Positions 34,710 through 43,491 of a stretch of 64,000 nt of DNA are shown piece by piece. The DNA lies in contig CACWVU010000002.1 in assembly GCA_902764415.1 (NCBI GenBank), forward strand, positions 36,696 to 100,695. The letters run 5' to 3'. The position numbers were made by a program, and so were the translations under genes. Position 1 is the stretch's first letter; the number at the start of each line of letters is the position of its first letter. This stretch comes from an uncultured bacterium. GTDB lineage: Bacteria > Verrucomicrobiota > Kiritimatiellia > RFP12 > UBA1067. The notes beneath the pieces were generated by a model. It was given only the letters and a program-made list of their open reading frames with translations, did not search any database and was not told where the DNA came from.

Positions 34710-35744
34710 ATGTCCAACAGGCAGTATTCGCAGGAGGAGCTCAAGGCGGCGCTCGCCGGCTTCGGCATCAACGACGCGACCGACGTCTCGCGCTACGGCT
34801 CGGGGCACATCAACGACACCTTCAAGGTGGAGACGTCCGGCGGGCCGAGGTACATCCTCCAGCGCGTCACCGACATCTTCGACAAGGACGTGCTCAAGGA
34901 GAACATCCTGCGCGTGACCGGCCACCTGAAGGCCAAGGGCGTGAAGACGCTCGAGGTCGTCGGCTACGAGAACCCGTGGCGCGTCTACCGCTTCCTCGAA
35001 GGCTACGCCTCGGTCGACCTCATCACCGACCCGAAGGACGCGGCAATCGCGGCCGGCGCGTTTGCGAAGTTCCAGAACGACCTCGCCGACTTGCCCGCGC
35101 CGCCGCTCAAGGCGGTGATCCCGCGCTTCCACGACACCGTGGACCGGCTGCGGCAGCTCGACGAGGCCGCCGCCGCGGACGTGAAGGGGCGCCGCGCCTC
35201 GGTCGCCAAGGAGCTTGCGTTCATCGACGCGCGCCGCGGTGACGCGGCGAAGATCGTGAAGATGATGGCCGCGGGCGAGATCCCCGAGCGCATCACCCAC
35301 AACGACACCAAGATCAACAACGTGATGATGGCGCCGGACGGCTCGACGGTCGTCATCGACCTCGACACCACTATGCCCGGCTCGGCGCTCTACGACTTCG
35401 GCGACATGGTGCGCACCTCGTCCGCCGCGGCGGCGGAGGACGAGAAGGACCTCTCGAAGGTGTACTCGAAGAAGGAGTACTTCGAGGCGCTCGTCGCCGG
35501 CTACCTGCCGAAGGCGAAGTTCCTCACCGAGGCGGAGCGGGAGAACCTGGCGTTCTCCGGCCGGCTGATCACGCTCACGATCGGCATCCGCTTCCTCACC
35601 GACTACCTCGCAGGCGACACCTATTTCCACACCGCCTACGACGACCACAACCTCGTCCGGTGCCGCACCCAGCTGAAGATGGTGGAGTCCATGGAGGCCC
35701 AGGCGAAGGAATACGAGGAAATCGTGAGGAGGTTCGGGAAGTGA
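34710..35744 (+). CDS. APH-fold sugar kinase, N-acetylhexosamine 1-kinase-like
   Basis: A 344-aa kinase of the aminoglycoside phosphotransferase fold. The catalytic loop is ITHNDTKINNVM and the metal-binding segment VIDLDTTMPGSALYDFGDMVR, both characteristic of NahK-like anomeric kinases of GlcNAc/GalNAc. The N-terminus GSGHINDTFKV forms the nucleotide loop. It precedes ribokinase with a GTGA overlap and lies among sugar genes, consistent with salvage of host or bacterial amino sugars. Substrate identity is inferred. The ATG follows GGGAAAGGAA. Confidence 0.8.
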   Translation: MSNRQYSQEELKAALAGFGINDATDVSRYGSGHINDTFKVETSGGPRYILQRVTDIFDKDVLKENILRVTGHLKAKGVKTLEVVGYENPWRVYRFLEGYASVDLITDPKDAAIAAGAFAKFQNDLADLPAPPLKAVIPRFHDTVDRLRQLDEAAAADVKGRRASVAKELAFIDARRGDAAKIVKMMAAGEIPERITHNDTKINNVMMAPDGSTVVIDLDTTMPGSALYDFGDMVRTSSAAAAEDEKDLSKVYSKKEYFEALVAGYLPKAKFLTEAERENLAFSGRLITLTIGIRFLTDYLAGDTYFHTAYDDHNLVRCRTQLKMVESMEAQAKEYEEIVRRFGK

Positions 35745-36640
35745 AGAAGATCTTCGTGCTTGGCTCGACCAACACCGACATGGTGATCGCCGACCGGAAG
35801 CTCCCGGCGCCGGGCGAGACCATCAGCGGCGGCAGGTTCATGATGAACCCGGGCGGCAAGGGCGCCAACCAGGCCGTCGCGGTGGCGCGGCTGGCGGCGA
35901 AGCGCGGCGCCTGCGTCTTCGTCGCCAAGGTCGGCGACGACCTCTTCGGGCGCGACGCGGCGGCGCGCTTCCGCGCCGAGGGCATCGACGCGCGGCTCGT
36001 CGTGGACCGGAGGAACCCGAGCGGCACCGCGCTCATCCTGGTGGACGCGAAGGGGCAGAACGTGATTTCGGTGGCGTTGGGCGCGAACGGCACCTTGTCG
36101 CCGGCGGACGTGAAGCCGCGGCTCAAGGACCTCAAGGGCGCAGCCGCGCTCTTGATGCAGCTCGAGACGCCCATTCCCACCGTGCTCGCCGCGGCGAAGG
36201 CGGCGAAGGCGGCCGGCGTGATGGTGGTGCTTAACCCGGCGCCGGCGGCGAAGCTCCCGAAGGAGCTCTATCCGCTCATCGATTGGATCACCCCGAACGA
36301 GACCGAGGCGGAGCTGCTCACCGGGGTGAAGGTGAATGACGCGAAGAGCGCGCAGCTCGCGGTCGACGCGCTGAAGCGCAAGGGCGTGAAGAACGTCGCG
36401 ATCACCATGGGCGCGAAGGGCGTCTACTGCGGCAACTGCCGGCGGCTCTATCCCGCGAAGAAGGTGAAGGCGGTCGACTGCGTCGCCGCCGGCGATACCT
36501 TCAACGGCGCGTTCGTGGTGGCGCTCGCGGAGGGGAAGTCGTGCCGAGACGCGATTGCCTTCGCCCAGAAGGCGTCGGCGATCTCCGTGACCCGGCCCGG
36601 CGCCCAGAGCTCGGTGCCGCGCCGCCGCGAGGTGAAGTAG
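35741..36640 (+). CDS. rbsK: Ribokinase-family sugar kinase
   Basis: A 299-aa PfkB-family kinase. The N-terminal signature GSTNTDMV and NPGGKGANQAVAVARL match ribokinase. The catalytic motif reads VAAGDTFNGAF, with Ala for the first Gly of GAGD but the base Asp retained. The start is GTG, overlapping the previous stop. A GRP-type sugar permease follows, consistent with uptake and phosphorylation of ribose or a similar sugar. Confidence 0.85.
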   Translation: MKKIFVLGSTNTDMVIADRKLPAPGETISGGRFMMNPGGKGANQAVAVARLAAKRGACVFVAKVGDDLFGRDAAARFRAEGIDARLVVDRRNPSGTALILVDAKGQNVISVALGANGTLSPADVKPRLKDLKGAAALLMQLETPIPTVLAAAKAAKAAGVMVVLNPAPAAKLPKELYPLIDWITPNETEAELLTGVKVNDAKSAQLAVDALKRKGVKNVAITMGAKGVYCGNCRRLYPAKKVKAVDCVAAGDTFNGAFVVALAEGKSCRDAIAFAQKASAISVTRPGAQSSVPRRREVK

Positions 36641-36676
36641 CTTTAACGGAAAACAACAACAAGAAAGGACCTGAAA

Positions 36677-37708
36677 ATGTTCTACGTATCCGACTACACG
36701 TTCGCGGTGGCGCTCTGCGTCGTCTGCATGTTCTGCTGGGGCAGCTGGGGCAACACCCAGAAGCTGGTGGGCAAGAGCTGGCGGTACGAGCTCTTTTACT
36801 GGGACTACGTGATCGGCCTCCTGCTCTTCGCGCTCGTTGCCGGCCTCACGCTCGGCAGCATCGGTGAGCATCCGGACTGGGGCTTCATCGCCAACCTGAA
36901 GTCGAGCTTCGGCCCTGCGTGGCTCTGGCCGCTCGCGGCGGGCATCGTCTTCAACCTCTCGAACATCCTCCTCTCGGCGTCGATTGCGGTGGCGGGGATG
37001 TCGGTCGCGTTCCCGGTCGGCGTGGGCCTCGCGCTCGTTGGCGGCACGGTGTTCAACTACTACTTCAACCCGGCGGGCAAGCCGCTCGGGCTCATCGTCG
37101 CGGGCCTGGCGCTCATCGTCGTCTCCATCGTCTGCAACGCGATGGCGTTCAAGGCGAAGTCGTCCGGCGCCGCGGAGGGCGGCCAGTCGTCCAAGACCGG
37201 CCGCGGCCTGGCGCTCGCGGCCGTCGCCGGCCTCCTGATGATGTGGTTCTCGCCGCTCGTCAACAAGGTGATCGACAACGCATTCGCCAACCCCGCGCCG
37301 GCGGCGGGCAAGATGACCGCCTACACCGCGTTCTTCGTCTTTGCGGCGGGCATCTTCGTCTCGAACTTCCTCTGGAACACCATCGCGATGCGCCATCCGG
37401 TGCAGGGCGAGCCGATCCGCGACGGGCTCCGGCGCTATTTCGCCGGCTCGCCGGCGACGCACCTCGTGGGCATGCTCGGCGGCACCATCTGGGGACTCGG
37501 CACGCTCCTCTCGTTCGTCACCGCGGGCGCGGCTTCGCCGGCGATCGCCTATGCGCTCGGCCAGGGCGCGACGCTCGTCTCGGCGCTCTGGGGCATCCTG
37601 GTCTGGAGGGAGTTCGCGGGCGCGCCGAAGAAGTCGGCGTACCTCAACCTCGCGATGTTCGTCCTCTTCGTGGCCGGTCTCGCCGTGCTGATCAAGGCGG
37701 GAGCCTGA
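36677..37708 (+). CDS. GRP/ureide-permease-type sugar transporter (DMT superfamily)
   Basis: A 343-aa membrane protein with about ten hydrophobic helices. The N-terminal CFWGSWGNTQKL-type motif (here MFCWGSWGNTQKLVGK) and GMSVAFPVGVGLALVGGT are typical of the drug/metabolite superfamily branch that carries glucose, ribose or ureides. Being just downstream of a ribokinase suggests it is the ribose importer. Substrate is inferred from context. A ribosome site, AAAGGA, precedes the ATG. Confidence 0.75.
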   Translation: MFYVSDYTFAVALCVVCMFCWGSWGNTQKLVGKSWRYELFYWDYVIGLLLFALVAGLTLGSIGEHPDWGFIANLKSSFGPAWLWPLAAGIVFNLSNILLSASIAVAGMSVAFPVGVGLALVGGTVFNYYFNPAGKPLGLIVAGLALIVVSIVCNAMAFKAKSSGAAEGGQSSKTGRGLALAAVAGLLMMWFSPLVNKVIDNAFANPAPAAGKMTAYTAFFVFAAGIFVSNFLWNTIAMRHPVQGEPIRDGLRRYFAGSPATHLVGMLGGTIWGLGTLLSFVTAGAASPAIAYALGQGATLVSALWGILVWREFAGAPKKSAYLNLAMFVLFVAGLAVLIKAGA

Positions 37709-37740
37709 GGCGGACGCGGTTGCCTTGGACGGAGGTATTT

Positions 37741-37749
37741 TGGTATAAT
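37741..37749 (+). promoter_or_regulatory. Extended -10 promoter of hexokinase gene
   Basis: TGgTATAAT here is followed by a ~20-nt leader containing AAAGGAGG, so this promoter gives a conventional leadered mRNA. A weak TTGCCT lies 18 nt upstream. Confidence 0.65.
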
Positions 37750-37775
37750 TCCCGAAAACAAAGGAGGATTCTAAG

Positions 37776-39056
37776 ATGAAGACACCCGAAGAGTTTCTCG
37801 CCGACAACGGCTTTGTGACGGCGGCCGAGCTGGACCGCCAGGCGCTCACCGCCTCGCTCCTCTCGGAAATGGAGAAGGGCCTCAGGGGCGAGAAGTCGTC
37901 CCTGCTGATGATTCCGGCCTACGTCGGCGTCGACGGCCGCATCCCGCAGGGGTCGAAGGCGATCGTGCTTGACGCCGGCGGCACCAACTTCCGCGGCGGC
38001 GTGGTGACCATTCCGCCGAAGGTGGAGGAGAAGCAGAACCAGCCGATGCCCGGCACCCACGGCCATGTCGGCGAGGACGAGTTCTACGACGCCTTTGCGA
38101 AGGAGATCAAGCGCCTCGACGGCAAGGCGACGGTCGAGAAGGTCGGCTGGTGCTTCTCCTATCCGGCCGAGTCCACGCCAGACCTGGACGCGAAGCTGCT
38201 GCGCTGGACGAAGAACGTGGACGCGCCGGAGATCGTCGGCCAGAACGTCGGCGCGGAGCTCCTCAAGCGCACCGGCGGCAAGTCCATCGCCGTCGTCAAC
38301 GACACGGTCGCCACCCTGCTCGCCGCCAAGGCTACCGAGGGCGACAAGACCTACTCCTCCTACATCGGCTTCATCCTCGGCACCGGCACCAACACGGCCT
38401 ACGTCGAGAAGAACGAGAACATCACCAAGCTCCCCGGCCTGCCCGCCGGCGGCTCGATGATCATCAACGCCGAGTCGGGCGCGTTCGACAAGGCGCCGCG
38501 CTCGAAGTTCGACCTCGCGGCGGACGCCAAGACCGGCAACCCCGGCCACGGGCTCTACGAGAAGATGATCGCCGGCGCCTACCTCGGCGGCGTCGGGCTC
38601 GAGATCCTCAAGGCCGCGGCGAAGGAGGGCTTCCTGCCCAAGGCCGCCAACGCCGTCGCCGGCCTCGGCTCACTCGAGACGCGCGACCTGAGCGAGTTCT
38701 GCGCCAACTTCCGCGACACGCGGCCGAATCCGCTCTTCTGCGTCTTCGCCGACGCCGACGAGGCGAAGATGGCCCGCCGGCTCACGCTGCCGGTCTTCGA
38801 GCGCGCGGCGGTGCTCACCGCGGTGCAGCTCGCGGCGTTCGTGATCAAGTCCGGCGAGGGGGCCGACGCCTCCGCCCCGGTTGCGATCAACATCGACGGG
38901 TCCACCTACTACAAGACCAAGGCCATCCCGTTTGCCCAGACCGTGGTGAAGGAGCTCGACGACATGCTCGTCAAGCGCCGCAACATCCACTACGAGATCA
39001 CCCCGCAGGTCGACGACGCGCCGATGGTCGGCGCCGGCATCGCTGCGATGCTCTGA
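37776..39056 (+). CDS. Hexokinase, eukaryotic-type family
   Basis: 426 aa. Phosphorylates glucose or other hexoses with ATP. It belongs to the hexokinase_1/_2 family common in eukaryotes, not to ROK or bacterial Glk. Key blocks are the phosphate loop VLDAGGTNFRGG, WCFSYPAEST, the catalytic Asp in VVNDTVATLL, and GFILGTGTNTAYVE with INAESGAF. A few bacterial lineages carry this type. The ATG lies 6 nt after a strong AAGGAGG. It overlaps the SurA-like gene by one base (TGATG). Confidence 0.9.
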   Translation: MKTPEEFLADNGFVTAAELDRQALTASLLSEMEKGLRGEKSSLLMIPAYVGVDGRIPQGSKAIVLDAGGTNFRGGVVTIPPKVEEKQNQPMPGTHGHVGEDEFYDAFAKEIKRLDGKATVEKVGWCFSYPAESTPDLDAKLLRWTKNVDAPEIVGQNVGAELLKRTGGKSIAVVNDTVATLLAAKATEGDKTYSSYIGFILGTGTNTAYVEKNENITKLPGLPAGGSMIINAESGAFDKAPRSKFDLAADAKTGNPGHGLYEKMIAGAYLGGVGLEILKAAAKEGFLPKAANAVAGLGSLETRDLSEFCANFRDTRPNPLFCVFADADEAKMARRLTLPVFERAAVLTAVQLAAFVIKSGEGADASAPVAINIDGSTYYKTKAIPFAQTVVKELDDMLVKRRNIHYEITPQVDDAPMVGAGIAAML

Positions 39057-39970
39057 TGCGGAGGAAACCGGTGGTAGCCAAGAAGACGGCGATGCAAGCC
39101 CTGTCCGCGCTCGCGGGCGCGTTAGCGCTCACGGCCGGCGCGGTGGAGGTGGACGGCATCGCAGCACGGGTCGGCACGGAGACGATCCTCAAGAGCGACG
39201 TGGCGATGGAGATGCAGCGCCTGCGCGCTCCGGCCTCCAGCTACGACGAGGTGCGCGCGGGGATGATCGACCGCAAGCTGATCCTCCGCGCAGCGTCAGA
39301 GGCGAAGATGACGATGCAGGACTGGATCGTCGAGAACCGCATCCGCGACATCGTCGACCGCGCCTTCGGCGGCGACCGCAACAAGCTCATGGAGTCGCTC
39401 TCGAAGCAGAAGGTGTCCTACCCGGAGTGGCACGCGCGGATGCGCGAGGACATGATCATCCAGGCGATGCGCTGGAACGTGGTGGACAAGAACGCCACCG
39501 CCAGCCCCGCCGCGATGCGCGAGGAGTTCAACGCCCATCCCGAGAGGTACTCCACCCCGCCCAAGGTCACGGTGTCGGTGATCCTGCTCAAGCCCGAGGA
39601 CGCTGCGAAGCGCGACGAGGTATCCGCCGCGATCGCCACCAACTCCTTCGCCGACGTCGCCCGCAGGTACAGCGCCGACAGCCACGCCGCGGAAGGCGGG
39701 GTGTGGAAGGACGTCACTCCCGCCGACGTCTTCAAGAAGGAGATCTGCGACGAGATCGCCAAGATGCCCAAGGGCACCATCAGCCACTGGATCGAGCTGG
39801 ACGGCTGGAGCTTCCTCCTGCGCAAGGACGACGAGGCACCCGGCCGCGCCCGCACCTTCGCCGAGGCGTACGCCGACGTGGAGGAGAACGTGCGCCAGGC
39901 CGTCGCGCTGAAGGCATACCGCGACTGGATCGAGCGCCTCCGCGCCGAAACCTACATCAAGGTCTACTGA
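39056..39970 (+). CDS. SurA-like peptidyl-prolyl isomerase/chaperone
   Basis: 304 aa. A signal peptide (~1-28) precedes a SurA-N-type helical region with the hallmark VDGIAARVGTETILKSDV and RKLILRAA. A parvulin-like domain (~165-275) includes FADVARRYSADSHAAEGG and WKDVTPADVFKKEI. It would help fold outer-membrane proteins in the periplasm. The parvulin domain is short, so isomerase activity is uncertain. It starts on the hexokinase stop codon and is followed by argF after 1 nt. Confidence 0.83.
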   Translation: MRRKPVVAKKTAMQALSALAGALALTAGAVEVDGIAARVGTETILKSDVAMEMQRLRAPASSYDEVRAGMIDRKLILRAASEAKMTMQDWIVENRIRDIVDRAFGGDRNKLMESLSKQKVSYPEWHARMREDMIIQAMRWNVVDKNATASPAAMREEFNAHPERYSTPPKVTVSVILLKPEDAAKRDEVSAAIATNSFADVARRYSADSHAAEGGVWKDVTPADVFKKEICDEIAKMPKGTISHWIELDGWSFLLRKDDEAPGRARTFAEAYADVEENVRQAVALKAYRDWIERLRAETYIKVY

Positions 39971-39971
39971 C

Positions 39972-40979
39972 ATGCTTACCTGGATGGACTCGCTTAAGGG
40001 GCGCTCGATGCTCCGCCTCGCCTCGTTCACCGACGAGGAGATGGTCAACCTCATCGACCTCGCAGCCCAGCTCAAGGCCCGGCGAGCCGCCGGCGTGCGC
40101 GGCGACCTGCTGCGGCGCCGCAACATCGCGCTCATCTTCGAGAAGAGCTCCACGCGGACGCGCAACTCCACCCTGATCGCGGTCAGGGACGAGGGCGGCA
40201 ACGGCGAGTACCTGACCCGCCCCGACATCCACTTCGGCAAGAAGGAGTCGGTCAAGGACACCGCGCGCGTCCTCGGGCGCATCTACGACGGCATCCTCTT
40301 CCGCGGCTTCCGCCAGGCGGACTGCGAGGCGCTGGCGAAGTACTCCGGCGTTCCGGTCTGGAACGGACTTACCGACGACTACCACCCGACCCAGATCTTC
40401 GCGGACCTCCTCACCGTGCGCGAGACTTTCGGCTCCCTGGACGCCAACACCTGCGTCGCCTATGTCGGCGACGGCCGCAACAACGTCGCCAACTCGCTGA
40501 TGATGGGCTGCGCCAAGTGCGGAGTGAGGTACGTCTGCTGCTGCCCGAACGAGCTGCGGCCGGACGAGAAGGTGCTCGCCGAGGCCGAGGAGGTGGCGAA
40601 GCGCAACGGCGTGGACATCCGCGTCTTCGACGACCCCGCCAAGGGCGTGAAGGGCGCGAACGTCCTCTACACCGACGTCTGGGTCTCGATGGGCGAGGAG
40701 GCGAAGACGGCCGAGCGCATCAAGCTGCTCCGGCCCTACCAGATCAACATGGACCTCATGCGCGCCACGGGCAACCTCGACGGGCGGCTCATGTTCCTCC
40801 ACTGCCTGCCGGCCTTCCACGACTTCGAGACAGAGGTGACGAAGGAGTGCGGCGCGCTGGAGGTGACCGACGAGGTGTTCGAGTCGAAGTACTCGAAGGT
40901 CTTCGACGAGTCCGAGAACCGCATGCACACGATCAAGGCGCTGCTCGTCTCCGCCCTCTGCGACCGCGCGTCGCTGTAG
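39972..40979 (+). CDS. argF: Ornithine carbamoyltransferase
   Basis: 335 aa. Makes citrulline from ornithine and carbamoyl phosphate. The carbamoyl-phosphate site STRTR is present, as is the ornithine-specific HCLPAFHD and the C-terminal ENRMHTIKAL. HPTQIFADLLT binds carbamoyl phosphate. The residues after STRTR read NSTLIAV in place of the usual C-[AS]-F-E, an unusual local change. The gene follows the SurA-like gene directly. carB, a carbamoyl-phosphate supplier, lies at the far end of the window. Confidence 0.93.
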   Translation: MLTWMDSLKGRSMLRLASFTDEEMVNLIDLAAQLKARRAAGVRGDLLRRRNIALIFEKSSTRTRNSTLIAVRDEGGNGEYLTRPDIHFGKKESVKDTARVLGRIYDGILFRGFRQADCEALAKYSGVPVWNGLTDDYHPTQIFADLLTVRETFGSLDANTCVAYVGDGRNNVANSLMMGCAKCGVRYVCCCPNELRPDEKVLAEAEEVAKRNGVDIRVFDDPAKGVKGANVLYTDVWVSMGEEAKTAERIKLLRPYQINMDLMRATGNLDGRLMFLHCLPAFHDFETEVTKECGALEVTDEVFESKYSKVFDESENRMHTIKALLVSALCDRASL

Positions 40980-41037
40980 GCGCGCCTCCTCTCCGGGGCT
41001 GTGCGGGCGAAGCGGCAAACCAAGGTGGAACTCACGC

Positions 41038-41826
41038 ATGACAGAGAACAGGGTTAACATACTGACGCTGAAGTGGGGTACACTGTACTCCTCAGAGTAC
41101 GTCAACCGCCTCTACCGCGGGGTGAAGGCGTACCTTTCGCGCCCGTTCCGCTTCGTCTGCGTGACCGACGACCCCGCGGGGCTCGCCGAGGGCGTGGACG
41201 CGGTGGCGTTCCCCGAGAAGCCGGAGTGGTTCCACCCCAACGCCCGCTACCCCGAGTGGCCGGGCATATACGTGAAGTTGCTTGTCTTCGAGCCCGGGTT
41301 CGCCGGACTCGAGGGGCCGACGCTCTTCCTCGACATCGACCAGATCGTCACCGGCCCGCTCGACTGCTTCTTCGACTACCTGCCCGGGAAGTTCTGCATC
41401 ATCCACAACTGGGTGGCGCTCAGGAAGCGGCTCTTCCGCAAGGTGCCTTTCTGCGGCAACTCCAGCTGCTTCCGCTTCGACGCCGGCGAGGGCTGCCGCT
41501 ACATCTACGACACCTTCCGCTCCGAGGCCGACGTGGCGATGGACCCCGAGGTCTACGGCACCGAGCAGGAGTACATGACCCACGCCGTCGGCTTCGACAA
41601 GGTGAACTTCTGGCCGGACAACTTCGTCAGGTCCTTCAAGCGCAGCTGCACCTGGCCCTGGCCGCTCAACCACTTCCTCGTCCCGCGGATGAAGAAGGAC
41701 ACCCGCATCCTCTGCTTCCACGGCACGCCCACGCCGCAGCAGGCGATCGACGGCTTCCGCGGCTCGAAGCACATCGACGGCTGGACGCGGCCGTGCCCGT
41801 GGGTGAAGGAGCTCTGGGAGAAATGA
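41038..41826 (+). CDS. Putative glycosyltransferase (GT-A fold, DxD)
   Basis: 262 aa. It looks like a nucleotide-sugar glycosyltransferase of the GT8-like kind: an N-terminal NILTLKWGTLY strand, CVTDDPAGL, and a metal-binding DID in TLFLDIDQIVTG. Later motifs include a Cys-containing FCGNSSCFRFDAG and a C-terminal ILCFHGTPTPQQ. No signal peptide is seen, so it probably acts at the cytoplasmic face. It is the first gene of the surface-glycan locus and overlaps the first DUF1796 gene by 4 nt. The sugar is unknown. Confidence 0.75.
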   Translation: MTENRVNILTLKWGTLYSSEYVNRLYRGVKAYLSRPFRFVCVTDDPAGLAEGVDAVAFPEKPEWFHPNARYPEWPGIYVKLLVFEPGFAGLEGPTLFLDIDQIVTGPLDCFFDYLPGKFCIIHNWVALRKRLFRKVPFCGNSSCFRFDAGEGCRYIYDTFRSEADVAMDPEVYGTEQEYMTHAVGFDKVNFWPDNFVRSFKRSCTWPWPLNHFLVPRMKKDTRILCFHGTPTPQQAIDGFRGSKHIDGWTRPCPWVKELWEK

Positions 41827-42677
41827 AGAACTACGACTTCTGCTTCGGCTGCGGCTTCTCCTGCGGCGTCACCCAGGCGCTCCGCGCCGCGAACCTGCAG
41901 TTCGCCTCGCTGCCGTTCGACTGGACCGCGACGCCGAGCTTCCCGAAGGCGGCGCGGATGGCGGCGTCCGACTTCGCGCACTGGCTCGACCGCGAGGACC
42001 TCGAGCTCATCGACGTCCGGCACAGCGGCATCAACCGCCGCGTCTACTTCAACCGGCGGACCGGCTTCGGCTTCGTTCACGACTTCTCGCTCTTCAAGTC
42101 GCCCGACGACGCCTACGCCGAGGTCAAGGCGAAGTACGAGCGCCGCGCCGAGCGCTTCCGCGAGTGCCTGAAGTCCGCCAGGACCGCGCTCGCCGTCTGC
42201 GTGGAGTGGCCGCTTCTGGGGCGGCTCCGGGACGAGACGCTGGCCGAGACGAAGCGCGTCTTCGAGACCCGATTCCCTGGCGTCAAGTTCGACCTCCTCT
42301 ACTTCCACGTCGCCGAGGGCGCAAGCGCCGCGGTGGTTGAGTCGGAGCGCGACGGCGTCACGGTCGTCGGCTGCGAGTACCGCAAGTACCTGGACGACGG
42401 CGGCGTCCACCACGAGATCGACAACTCCCAGATTCTCGCGTTCCTCAAGGCGAACTACTCCGCGCCGGACCCGCGCAGCGAGGAGGAGAAGCGCCGCTAC
42501 GACGAGGGCTGGCGGCGGCAGGACCGCGCGCGCTGGCATGGGCGGAACGCGTTCGAGACGATGGTCAACCGCTCCGCCTTCCGGCTCTACCGGAAGCTCG
42601 AGCGCTTCCTCGCGCGCAAGGGGCTGGCGCCGCAGGAGCGTCCGATGTGGTTCGGGACCGAGAACGAGCCGAGGTGA
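41823..42677 (+). CDS. DUF1796 papain-like protein, paralogue 1
   Basis: 284 aa, DUF1796 family, described in family databases as putative papain-like cysteine peptidases; the substrate is unknown. The candidate nucleophile C14 is in CGFSCGVTQAL. The family motif LQFASLPFDW follows. The candidate His is H86 in TGFGFVHDFS, preceded by YFNRRTGFGF. The C-terminal part has a basic helix (FRLYRKLERFLARKGL) and a Pro-Trp-Phe tail (RPMWFG) shared with paralogues 6 and 7. No signal peptide. It is GC-rich like the surrounding genome. It overlaps the preceding glycosyltransferase by 4 nt. Confidence 0.82.
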   Translation: MKNYDFCFGCGFSCGVTQALRAANLQFASLPFDWTATPSFPKAARMAASDFAHWLDREDLELIDVRHSGINRRVYFNRRTGFGFVHDFSLFKSPDDAYAEVKAKYERRAERFRECLKSARTALAVCVEWPLLGRLRDETLAETKRVFETRFPGVKFDLLYFHVAEGASAAVVESERDGVTVVGCEYRKYLDDGGVHHEIDNSQILAFLKANYSAPDPRSEEEKRRYDEGWRRQDRARWHGRNAFETMVNRSAFRLYRKLERFLARKGLAPQERPMWFGTENEPR

Positions 42678-42681
42678 CGCA

Positions 42682-43491
42682 ATGAAAAGGGTATTCACTT
42701 TCTGGGAGCCGAAGGAGAGGGTGCCGGGGTACGTGCGCCTCTGCATGGAGACGTGGAAGGACCGCCTGCCTGGGTACGAGACGACCGTCCTCGACTACGA
42801 GACGCTCGGCGACTGGCTGACCGAGGCGGAGCAGCGCGAGGTGCTCTGCCGCAAGATGACGCTTGCGATGCAGTCCGACTGCATCCGCTGCGCCGTCCTC
42901 AAGAAGCACGGCGGCGTCTGGCTGGACGCCGACTCGGTGCTCACGAAACCGCTCGACGAAAGGTTTTTGGCGGCGGATTGTACCATCGTCGCGCGCCGCC
43001 AGGACGGCGGGCTCGTCCACTACGCCGCGTACATCAGCGCGACGAAGCCGGAGGCGAAGTTCCTTTGCGACTGGCACCGCGAACTCAAGCCGCGCGTCGC
43101 GAAGGCGGAGCGCTTCCGCTCGAACTTCCTCCTCCGGCTTCTCCACCGCGGCGAGTGGAAGCTCATCCGACGCTGGAACTACTGCGTCAACGCGATCATC
43201 GACCCGCTTGCGGCGACGGCGGACCCGAAGGACTACGCCTGGATCGACAAGGACGCGATCTTCGCGGTGCCGGAGGAGGAGCTGATGGCGACCGGGCTCG
43301 ACGCCGTGGCTGCCTACCAGAAGTACTGGTTCGAACCGGGCGAGGTCGACGATGTCCTCGCTCGCACGGCGGGGCTCATAATGCTCCACAACTCCTTCAC
43401 GCCCGAGCGCTTCCGCGCGATGTCGGCGGAGGAGTTCATCGCCACCGACACGCGGCTCGCGCGGCTTCTGAGGTATCTGTTGCAAAAATGA
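42682..43491 (+). CDS. GT32-like capsular glycosyltransferase
   Basis: 269 aa. It resembles the OCH1/GT32 group of capsular and LPS glycosyltransferases. VFTFWEP opens the fold. The donor-binding core SDCIRCAVLKKHGGVWLDAD contains the DxD motif and is highly characteristic. A C-terminal MLHNSF motif supplies the usual late His. It lies between a DUF1796 gene and a GT2 gene with a 4-nt overlap to the latter. The transferred sugar cannot be told. Confidence 0.85.
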   Translation: MKRVFTFWEPKERVPGYVRLCMETWKDRLPGYETTVLDYETLGDWLTEAEQREVLCRKMTLAMQSDCIRCAVLKKHGGVWLDADSVLTKPLDERFLAADCTIVARRQDGGLVHYAAYISATKPEAKFLCDWHRELKPRVAKAERFRSNFLLRLLHRGEWKLIRRWNYCVNAIIDPLAATADPKDYAWIDKDAIFAVPEEELMATGLDAVAAYQKYWFEPGEVDDVLARTAGLIMLHNSFTPERFRAMSAEEFIATDTRLARLLRYLLQK

